DNA of 64,000 nt, taken from Flavobacteriaceae bacterium PS02293 (GTDB lineage: Bacteria; Bacteroidota; Bacteroidia; Flavobacteriales; Weeksellaceae). The notes under the pieces were generated by a model. That model saw only the letters and a list, made by a program, of their open reading frames with translations, was not told the DNA's origin and made no database searches. The DNA is taken from contig JASCOV010000001.1 of the NCBI GenBank assembly GCA_029960045.1, positions 789,913 through 853,912 on the forward strand. Direction: 5' to 3'. The translations under genes were made by a program, and so were the position numbers. Below, piece by piece: positions 44,020 to 51,973 of this stretch; positions within the stretch are counted from its first letter, which is position 1; each line of letters opens with the position of its first letter.

Positions 44020-47000
44020 TTATTCTGATATTTCCACGATTACTCCATCCGTCCATTGATAATTCTGCTGAAAATAATATTCGAAAGCGTGATTAGCTTT
44101 GCCTGTATATTTCCCTGCGAATTCAGCCTTTGTATCCAGATTGACTTTGATATTGTTTTTCGCTCCCAAGTTGTACCAATACAAAACCAGATAGTTATCA
44201 AATATCTCGAAATAAGCAACTTCATTACGTTCCATCATTGCTTTCAGATTTTTCGGGTCCATTGTTAAGCCTGCAGGAATTCCGATTTTCGCTGTTATCA
44301 TTCCTAAATTAAATAAAGTCGGATTTTCGATTTTGATGGTCATTCTAACATTATCTCCGATATTGGCTTTAGTTTTATCCAAAGTAGTTGTGAAGTAAAG
44401 TTCAGGATTTGGGTTTTTATCGGGAATCAAATTATTATACTGATAGGATAAAAGTATTGGAAAACCTCTTCCAGAAAGATATTTAACTTTAATTTCATTA
44501 TTTCCCCTTTTCAAAAACTGATGCAATGGAAAGTTTTCTTTCGCCTCATTATTATTTACAAATATTTGAGGTTCTTCAGAGCGTTCTACTTTTGGATTAG
44601 CTTTATAAAATTCTGTCAAAGCTTTCAGTTTGATAACCAATGTTTGTGTAGATTCATAAGATGTGTTATTCGTATTGATAAGGTTGATAATTCTTGTAAT
44701 CAAACCATTGTAATCTTTTTGAGACTTCATCAATGATAAGGCAAACAACGCCAAAGCTTCTTTTCTGATGTCATCGCCTCTACCCTGCATAAAATTGGTT
44801 TCGGCAACGACATTATTTTTATTGAATTTCTCTGTCATTCGATTAACCAAGAATTGATAATCTTTCGTTTTATTTAATTGATGCGCCACATTTGACATTA
44901 ATGCCAACAAATAAAAATCGTCCGAAGATTGATTGATTTGATACAAATGAGAATATTCTTTTATAATTTCATCTTTCATTCCAGCTTCTGAAAGTGCATA
45001 CAAAATGTAACCTTGTTGTGACCAGTAGTATTGGTCTTTTTTAGAGCTAACATTATTATTCAGAATGAAATTTCCTTTTCCATCCCTTCTCGATAAAATA
45101 TATTTGGAAGTTCTTTCAATCAAAGCTGGGTCAACATTCAACACATTTTTCAAATCATTGAATTCCATCAAACCATAAGCCGTCAAAGTAATGCTTGGAG
45201 GCGAACTTCCGAATAGAGAAAAGCCTTTGTCTTTGGTTTCAAATGTCAATAATCTTTCAAAACCTGTTTTCAGTAATTCAGTTGCTTTTTTTGCTTCTTT
45301 GTCATCAATACTTCCTTTATTTTTAAGGAAATCCAGAATAAAATAATTTGGATAAGTCGTGGAAGAAGTTTGTTCAAAACAACCATAAGGTGTTCTCTTA
45401 AGTCTGTCGATATCATTAAGGAATTGACTTGCAGAACTTCTGAAAATTTTAATATTTGCAGTCAAACTTTCATCCAGATAATCCGGAATATTCAATGATA
45501 TAATAGAATCATTGGACGCAGTATGTTCTTCAATATGTCTGAAACCTTTGGCATCAATCTTGAATGGCAAAATCTGACGCTCCTTTTCTGTATCAGTTTC
45601 AGCAATCAATTGGATATTGGATTGCGATACTTTATTACCTTGTAAAGGCAAAATAATTCTTCCGCTTTCTTTCGGATTCAAAACAATTAAACTGTCTGAA
45701 ATTCCGCTTTTAATTGAATTCGGAAGGATTTTATTAAAATCAACTCTTTTCGTTTTATCAGAATTATTTCTAATGACTACAGAGATTTTCGGTTCATCGC
45801 CTTGAGTTAAATATTGCGGAATTTTCGCATCGATTTGAAGTGTACTTTGTGCAGCATACGTTTTTTCTTCTCTTCCTAAAAGTCCATTTGCAGAGATTCC
45901 TTCGGCGATAGCTCGGAAAGTTGTATTGGCATCCGAATTATAAAATTCCACTTTTGCCTTTCCATTTTTATCAGTTTGAATGGTTGGATTCCAATAAATA
46001 GTTTCCCGAAAATCTGTTCTATAATTGGTTGCAGGTGTTTCGTAAACCGGATAAGTGAAAACCCGAGCATAATTATTCATCACATTATTACTATCATAGC
46101 TGTAAAGAGATTCCTGTGCATAAAAAGTTCTTCTATTCAGATTGATTTTTTTGCTGTTGTAATTGGATGTTAAACTATTGATGATAATCACGCCGTTGCT
46201 TCCACGACTTCCGTAAAGTGCCGTTGCAGAAGCATCTTTCAGAACAGTTATGTCTTTGATATTATCTGTGTTAATTTTAAAATTAGGATAATCAACAGGA
46301 ACACCATCAATCACGACCAAAGGTTGTTTCCCATTTGTAATAGATGCAACACCACGAATCACAACCGACTCTGCATTTCCAGGAATTCCCGAATTTGCTC
46401 TAATTTCCAAACCTGCAACTTTTCCCGACAAAGCATTAAGAACATTATTTTGTATAATTTCTTGGCTCTTAACAGTTTGAACCGAAGCGGATAAATTTTG
46501 TTTATTTCTTTCCCCAAATCCTACAATTACAACTTCATCAATATCCTTATTTTTACTTACTGTGTCAGAAACCCTTCTTCCTCTACTTTGGAATCTCATC
46601 TTATTCTGCTCAGGTTTATAAATTTGATTTTTATCCGTGGAAGTTTCTTCCAGAGCAGGATTATTTACAATTACTTCAAATTCTTTTCCTTTAGTTCCAG
46701 ATTTTATTTTTTGAGTCACAATATCTGAACTGATTTCCGATGCCAAAAGTTTGATTTTGATACTTTCTCTTGCTTTCTTAGATTTTGCAATTAATTGATA
46801 AGAGTTTCCAGATGGAAAATTCTTAAAATAGAAACGACCTTTTTTCGTCTTTTGTTTCAGAATTTCCGCACTGTCATTCATCAAAAAGACTTCCGCATCT
46901 ACTGTTTCTCCCTTATTATTTTCAATTTTTCCGTAGATGGAATTGAGTTCTTCTTTTTGGAAAGTAAATTTCTTCGTACTCTGAATTTCCGGCAAAAGTT

Positions 47001-48633
47001 CAAAATAACGATAACCGTTCGTCAACATTACCAAATCCAAAGCTTCATCGGCTTTTGCTTCTTCTTTTTTGAAATAAAATGGAGGTTCTTCAATTTTTCC
47101 TTGTAATTCAGAATCCATTTGAAGCCAGGAAATCAAGGTATTTTGGCGATCGTCTGCATAACTGAAAAGCTTATCATCCAAAACACTCATCGAAAGATTT
47201 GAAGGAATTGGTTTTCCATTAGAATCTTTGGTTTCGATGTCAAAAATCACTTTTTCTCTTGGGAGATATTCTGTTTTATTCGGTTTGATGGTAATCTGAG
47301 CGTTTTTATCTTTGTTCACAAAAACCACACGCTCTGCCAAAGGATTTTTTTCCAAATCATAAACCGTAAATCTTGCAATTCCTTGTGGAAAAATAGTTTC
47401 ATCAAATTCGATTTCAGAATTCGCAGAAACATTATTTTTTGTTTGAATAGTTTCTCCACGGAAACCAGCTTCTACATTTACTTTTTGATAATTTTTAGAT
47501 TGAATTTTAAGGACAATTTTTCCGTTTTTCTTTTCTACATTTAAGCTGACTCCATTTTCATTACCATTTGGAATTTCAAATAATTTTGAGATTTTATGAG
47601 ATGTCAATTTCAGAAAGAATTTTTGATTTTGAATTGGTAAAAAAGAGAACTTTCCCATTCCAAATTTCACTGATTCTGTAGTTGAGATTCTTTTACCTTT
47701 TTCATCCACAATTTCTGCTTTGATATCAACAGGTTGCTGAAATTCATTCAAAGCTTTGAAGGCAACATTACTCATTTTTCCATTTACCAAACTTCCACCT
47801 TCCGGAAAAAACAGAATATCAACTTGATTCAAAGTCACAGGAACACTTCTGGAAATCGATTCTTGGAATGAATTATAATTGAGTTTAATATTCAGTAAAA
47901 CATCTGTCGAAGTTAAATTTTGGGGCAGATTAAATTTCAACTGAACTTTCCCTTCTTTGTCTGTTGTGAATATATTTTTAAGATATTCTTTTCCTTCAAC
48001 CAAAACTTCATAATTCCCTTCATAGAAAGAAAGTGAAAAATTCTGCAGATTTCTCAGACTGAAATCAGCCAAAACTTCGTCGCCCGCACTCAAACCTTTT
48101 TTAGGAAAATCAAGTTTCATTAGAATTCTTGGAGAAGACGTTTTCTGAACTGTTATTTCTTTTTCAAAATAGTTCTTATGATTTTCGTTCCTCATCCAAT
48201 TCGTGTACAAACGTAATTTATAGATTCCACCTTTTGCTCTTTCGTCCAAATAAAAATCGCCGTTGGATGCACCATTGATGATTTGATAATTGTTTTTTGA
48301 AATCAAATTTCCTGCTGGGTCGTACAATTCTGCATACAAAATCTGACTCCAATCCGAAGGCAAATTATTTTGAGCATCTACGATATAAGCTTTGAAATAA
48401 ATGATTTCGTTCGGACGATAAAAAACGTGATTGGTCTGCGCATAGACTTTTTCTTTCTTGAAGTTTTGAGTTTTTCTGTCGCCAAAAAGTTCCACGAATA
48501 GTTTCTTCTCTTCAGAATCCAAAGGTTTGTCACGCAAATCATTTTCATTCTTTTCGTAATAATATCTTGCTCTTTGCGCATTTAAATAAAGAGCAAAAAA
48601 GATGAATAAAAAGGAAATATATCTAAGTTTCAT
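44020..48633 (-). CDS. Alpha-2-macroglobulin-like protein with internal SusC-type TonB plug and thioester
   Basis: 1537-aa exported protein with Sec signal MKLRYISFLFIFFALYLNAQ. Successive MG-type beta domains fill ~60-560 (VYAQTNHVFYRPNEIIYFKAY; ITIKPNKTEYLPREKV). Residues ~698-820 are a complete SusC-like plug: VVIVGFGERNKQNLSASVQT, GKVAGLEI, VIRGVASI, VVIDGVPV, LKDASATALYGSRGSNG. The A2M module then resumes (WNPTIQTDKNGKAKVEFYNSDA), and the thioester is PYGCFEQTSS (C1085-Q1088). A helical TED-like domain and C-terminal MG domain follow. No lipobox. A plug inside A2M without its own barrel is striking; the plugless barrel is 12 nt upstream in the same operon. Confidence 0.9.
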   Translation of the reverse strand: MKLRYISFLFIFFALYLNAQRARYYYEKNENDLRDKPLDSEEKKLFVELFGDRKTQNFKKEKVYAQTNHVFYRPNEIIYFKAYIVDAQNNLPSDWSQILYAELYDPAGNLISKNNYQIINGASNGDFYLDERAKGGIYKLRLYTNWMRNENHKNYFEKEITVQKTSSPRILMKLDFPKKGLSAGDEVLADFSLRNLQNFSLSFYEGNYEVLVEGKEYLKNIFTTDKEGKVQLKFNLPQNLTSTDVLLNIKLNYNSFQESISRSVPVTLNQVDILFFPEGGSLVNGKMSNVAFKALNEFQQPVDIKAEIVDEKGKRISTTESVKFGMGKFSFLPIQNQKFFLKLTSHKISKLFEIPNGNENGVSLNVEKKNGKIVLKIQSKNYQKVNVEAGFRGETIQTKNNVSANSEIEFDETIFPQGIARFTVYDLEKNPLAERVVFVNKDKNAQITIKPNKTEYLPREKVIFDIETKDSNGKPIPSNLSMSVLDDKLFSYADDRQNTLISWLQMDSELQGKIEEPPFYFKKEEAKADEALDLVMLTNGYRYFELLPEIQSTKKFTFQKEELNSIYGKIENNKGETVDAEVFLMNDSAEILKQKTKKGRFYFKNFPSGNSYQLIAKSKKARESIKIKLLASEISSDIVTQKIKSGTKGKEFEVIVNNPALEETSTDKNQIYKPEQNKMRFQSRGRRVSDTVSKNKDIDEVVIVGFGERNKQNLSASVQTVKSQEIIQNNVLNALSGKVAGLEIRANSGIPGNAESVVIRGVASITNGKQPLVVIDGVPVDYPNFKINTDNIKDITVLKDASATALYGSRGSNGVIIINSLTSNYNSKKINLNRRTFYAQESLYSYDSNNVMNNYARVFTYPVYETPATNYRTDFRETIYWNPTIQTDKNGKAKVEFYNSDANTTFRAIAEGISANGLLGREEKTYAAQSTLQIDAKIPQYLTQGDEPKISVVIRNNSDKTKRVDFNKILPNSIKSGISDSLIVLNPKESGRIILPLQGNKVSQSNIQLIAETDTEKERQILPFKIDAKGFRHIEEHTASNDSIISLNIPDYLDESLTANIKIFRSSASQFLNDIDRLKRTPYGCFEQTSSTTYPNYFILDFLKNKGSIDDKEAKKATELLKTGFERLLTFETKDKGFSLFGSSPPSITLTAYGLMEFNDLKNVLNVDPALIERTSKYILSRRDGKGNFILNNNVSSKKDQYYWSQQGYILYALSEAGMKDEIIKEYSHLYQINQSSDDFYLLALMSNVAHQLNKTKDYQFLVNRMTEKFNKNNVVAETNFMQGRGDDIRKEALALFALSLMKSQKDYNGLITRIINLINTNNTSYESTQTLVIKLKALTEFYKANPKVERSEEPQIFVNNNEAKENFPLHQFLKRGNNEIKVKYLSGRGFPILLSYQYNNLIPDKNPNPELYFTTTLDKTKANIGDNVRMTIKIENPTLFNLGMITAKIGIPAGLTMDPKNLKAMMERNEVAYFEIFDNYLVLYWYNLGAKNNIKVNLDTKAEFAGKYTGKANHAFEYYFQQNYQWTDGVIVEISE

Positions 48634-48645
48634 AATTCAAAAATT

Positions 48646-51405
48646 TTAAAAAATAAAAGAAATACTCGCTCCATAAGAACGCATAGAAGGCAGATTATAA
48701 AAATTAAGCCCTTGTCCATTATCAGAATCGAAGAAGGAAGTCTGTGCATCGATTTTATTCTTGGACCAAAGCAAAATATTCTTTGCAAAAAGAGAAAGTT
48801 TCACATTTTTTAGAAATTCTACTTTCCTGAAACTGTAGCTCAACGTAATATTATTGATCCTTACAGCATCGCCTTTCACAATGTAATATTCTGCAACACC
48901 CAAACTTCCGTATCGGTAAAACTTATTTTGCTCAAAAGGCTGAGTGACATTAAAGAAATCAACCGGAATGTTATTGATAGTTCCATTCTGTAAAACACCA
49001 TCGAAAACGAAATTCGAAACATTCCTTTGTTGTGCAGAATTTGCAGAACGCCCGTAGTAATCAAGATTTGCGTTGGTTCCGTTCCAAACGTCGCCACCTT
49101 TTCGCCATTCTACATCTACATTCAAACTGAATTCTCTGACATTTTGAGTATAAGAAAATTTCATTGTAAAATCTGGAATTGGATTTCCCAAAATCTTTTT
49201 CTCTGAGGAAACCAACGGAAAACCATCATTTCCGATAATCATATCGCCATTTCCGTTTCGTTGATAGGCAGTTCCAATCAAAACGCCCAAAGCTTCGCCT
49301 TTCATAATTCCTCTGTAAACGGAACTAAATCCTGAAATCGGGGCATTTTGAAAATCTCCTAACACGTTGGTAACTTCTGAGGTCGTTTTATTAAATCCAA
49401 TCTGAAGATTTCCATATCTGAAAGGAAAATTTTGGAAACCCAAATTCAAATCATAACTTTTGTAATTATGGTCAACAAGGTTTTTTAGCAAGATTTGTCC
49501 ATTTTCAAAAACAGGAAACACATCGTTTGTAAACTTTTTGTTGGTAAAACTTCCTTCCAGTTGATATTTGTAATCGTGATAAAGCCTTATTCCAGCTTTA
49601 GTTTCAAGATTATTGATGGATTTCAAATCTCTGAAACTTTGTACTTCCTGAATCGGAAAATAAGTATTCAATTGAGAGTCATCAATCTGTGTCAGAAGAA
49701 AATTGCTGTAACTTTTACTGAAATCGGATTCATAAACATTTTTGTGAATCGAGCCAAATATTTTAGCGTGAAAGCGATATCCAATCAATTCCCTAATATC
49801 CAAACTCAAGGCTAATTTTGGAATAAAAAAATCGTTTTTGGTTGTCGTATTCGAAGAATAAACTCCGTTTCCTGCTTCACCCTCCAAATGAAAATCGTCA
49901 AAAACAATATCTCTGAAACTAAACTTATATCTCAAAATATAATCCTGAGAAAATCTGTTATAATGATAGTTTTCAAAATTGGTGTAATATATTTTGGTAT
50001 CATTATGATTGAGAATTGCATTAAAGTATAATTTATTATTTTCATAATAACTATCTCTAAATGAATAAGAACCTCCAAAATTCAAATTATAATTTTTATT
50101 ATCCTGATTTCTTTCAGTTTCAATTCCGTTTGGGAAACCGTAAGTCCATTTTTTGTAATAATCAAAATTGGAAAACTGTGTATTTTCATACGATTGGGAA
50201 ATATAGTATTGCCATTTTCCAGATTCTTTTGAAAACTTCAGATTGAATATATTTTGATGTTCGTTGAAGTTATATCTTCTTATATTTTGTAGTAAATAAT
50301 TTGGATTATCTGCAAGTGAACTGTAACTTCTTTGTCGGTCAGAAAGCAAATTCCCTTGATTATTTTCAAAAGAAATTGGTGTTAATAAAACGTTTTGATA
50401 AACTCTGTTAAAAAGTCCAATTCTATTGGTATTCGTCGCTTTTTGCTCATTGAATTTATAATTAAAGCTAAGATTATGATTTCTGAAAATATTACTCTTA
50501 CCAATAGAAATTCCCAAATTCTTACTATCCTGAAATTGGTCTTTAACCAACAAATCTTCCCGAACCCAACCCAAATCCAAACCTGCATTCCACTTTCTGT
50601 TGTTGTCTTTTTCATAATAGGAATTGATGGAAAGAAAAGTTGAGGATTTTTGAGTATTTCTTAAAATCGAATTATTGTAAAGCTTGGCCGGAGAAATGCT
50701 GTTATTTTTATTGACTAATCTTCCATTAACATCGTATAGATAAGGATTACCATCAAAACCTAGAGTCGAAATGTCTGGTCCAAAACTGAACATTTCGGAA
50801 GTTTCAGGACTGTTCCATTGCAAAGTTCCATTTTGATTTCTGCCTTGTACAAATTGGTTTTGAAGTTTTGGTTGGACATTTGGCGAACCGATTTCAGTTG
50901 TCATTTGCAAAGAACCGGAGTAAGATATTTTTTTTGAAATCTGTTTTTTGATAACATAACCAGAATCTGTCTTTTTGATAGATTGCAATATGTCAGAAAA
51001 ATTACCATTTGGTCTTGCCGTTGTTCTTGATTGTGAGAAGTTTGTGGAATCAATTTTCGAATCTGTTAAACTTGTGTAATAATCATAAGAGGTAATTGGA
51101 TAAGCACTTGCAAATTTCTTTTTAGATTCGAGAATTGATTTCATTTCCTTCAAATCATATGAATTTACAACTCTAAAATCTTTCTTGTTATAAATCAAAG
51201 TATCGCCAGCTTTTGCCTCAATGATGATGTAACCTTTTTCATCTGTAAAATCATAGTTTCCAGAGTTTTTATTAGTTACCGTAAGATTTTTTTGATGTTT
51301 CTTTTTAGAATTAAAAAAATAGCCTTCAAAATATAACTGAGAATCCTGCGAAAACAGCAAACTCTGAAACAAGAAAGTAAAAAATAGAATATAGAAATGC
51401 TTCAT
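48646..51405 (-). CDS. SusC-like outer-membrane barrel lacking a plug domain
   Basis: 919 aa with a signal peptide (FFTFLFQSLLFSQ) and a carboxypeptidase-regulatory-like beta domain (~25-80). The sequence then goes directly, near residue 160, into what looks like the first strands of a SusC barrel (SYSGSLQMTTEIGS, PKLQNQFVQGRNQNG). The ~100-residue plug that should lie between, ending in LKDASATALYG, is absent. The rest is alternating aromatic/polar barrel strands ending in YGASISFIF with a terminal Phe for BAM recognition. The A2M gene 12 nt downstream carries precisely such a plug. The promoter matches the ECF sigma operon promoter. Transport substrate unknown. Confidence 0.82.
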   Translation of the reverse strand: MKHFYILFFTFLFQSLLFSQDSQLYFEGYFFNSKKKHQKNLTVTNKNSGNYDFTDEKGYIIIEAKAGDTLIYNKKDFRVVNSYDLKEMKSILESKKKFASAYPITSYDYYTSLTDSKIDSTNFSQSRTTARPNGNFSDILQSIKKTDSGYVIKKQISKKISYSGSLQMTTEIGSPNVQPKLQNQFVQGRNQNGTLQWNSPETSEMFSFGPDISTLGFDGNPYLYDVNGRLVNKNNSISPAKLYNNSILRNTQKSSTFLSINSYYEKDNNRKWNAGLDLGWVREDLLVKDQFQDSKNLGISIGKSNIFRNHNLSFNYKFNEQKATNTNRIGLFNRVYQNVLLTPISFENNQGNLLSDRQRSYSSLADNPNYLLQNIRRYNFNEHQNIFNLKFSKESGKWQYYISQSYENTQFSNFDYYKKWTYGFPNGIETERNQDNKNYNLNFGGSYSFRDSYYENNKLYFNAILNHNDTKIYYTNFENYHYNRFSQDYILRYKFSFRDIVFDDFHLEGEAGNGVYSSNTTTKNDFFIPKLALSLDIRELIGYRFHAKIFGSIHKNVYESDFSKSYSNFLLTQIDDSQLNTYFPIQEVQSFRDLKSINNLETKAGIRLYHDYKYQLEGSFTNKKFTNDVFPVFENGQILLKNLVDHNYKSYDLNLGFQNFPFRYGNLQIGFNKTTSEVTNVLGDFQNAPISGFSSVYRGIMKGEALGVLIGTAYQRNGNGDMIIGNDGFPLVSSEKKILGNPIPDFTMKFSYTQNVREFSLNVDVEWRKGGDVWNGTNANLDYYGRSANSAQQRNVSNFVFDGVLQNGTINNIPVDFFNVTQPFEQNKFYRYGSLGVAEYYIVKGDAVRINNITLSYSFRKVEFLKNVKLSLFAKNILLWSKNKIDAQTSFFDSDNGQGLNFYNLPSMRSYGASISFIF

Positions 51406-51424
51406 AAAATCCTGATTTTATAAT

Positions 51425-51456
51425 GAAAGATGCTTCTGTCTTGTAAAAGGTTGGAA
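51425..51456 (-). promoter_or_regulatory. Putative ECF-sigma promoter of the barrel/A2M operon
   Basis: Minus strand: TTCCAACC (51456-51449), TTTT, 15-nt spacing, GCATCTTTC (51433-51425), ATG 20 nt on. It shares both boxes with 39807-39838. The remaining ~250 bp up to 51709 holds AT-rich sequence and the -7 box of the next gene; nothing else seen. Confidence 0.6.
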
Positions 51457-51687
51457 AAAGAGAAATAAATTTGTGTTTTATTTAATCTTAAATTTAGAAA
51501 AAATATTTAGTAAAATTTAACTTTTAAATAATTATTTAAAAAAAATGATTCTGAAATAGTAATGTTATGCCTTTAATATAATGCAGTATTTTGGAGCTTA
51601 TCAATGATTATTGACAGTATAAAAATTAATTTGTGTAATAATATTAAATTTAATTAATATTTAATAATAATAATTGATTATTATTAA

Positions 51688-51695
51688 TAAATTTG
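51688..51695 (+). promoter_or_regulatory. -7 promoter box before the 84-aa gene
   Basis: TAAATTTG, matching TAnnTTTG, 14 nt before the ATG. It supports this small frame as a real gene. Confidence 0.5.
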
Positions 51696-51709
51696 TTCAA
51701 AATTAATTC

Positions 51710-51964
51710 ATGAAATATACTTTACTTAAAAGGAATAAGAGTTTCAGGGCGGAATCTCATTCCCATTTTATTAGCTGGATGAGAAAGATGGATCTGCAGC
51801 AATGGAATGATAATAAGGACTTTATGGAGGGTTATTCTTATAGGAAAAAAACTTTTGAAAAGATAGAAATCCGCCACGAAGATGAAGATTATTTTGTAGA
51901 AGATCTGCAAAAAAATAACCTTTTGAAAATTGAATCTTCAAAAGGCTTTTTTGGTATATTTTAA
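51710..51964 (+). CDS. Hypothetical protein, 84 aa
   Basis: Small charged protein without signal or membrane helix: HSHFISWMRKMDLQQWNDNKDFM, then YRKKTFEKIEIRHEDEDYFVEDLQ and LLKIESSKGFFGIF. No family recognised. It has its own -7 box, a plausible start and normal codon use, and ends 9 nt before the convergent E1 gene. A regulatory or structural accessory role cannot be judged. The opposite strand also has an open frame in this region, but it has no promoter. Confidence 0.5.
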   Translation: MKYTLLKRNKSFRAESHSHFISWMRKMDLQQWNDNKDFMEGYSYRKKTFEKIEIRHEDEDYFVEDLQKNNLLKIESSKGFFGIF

Positions 51965-51973
51965 ATATTACTA

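Noticed and set aside
51722..51910. Minus-strand 62-codon gene opposite the 84-aa gene
   Set aside because: No promoter box or start context. The plus-strand frame has both.
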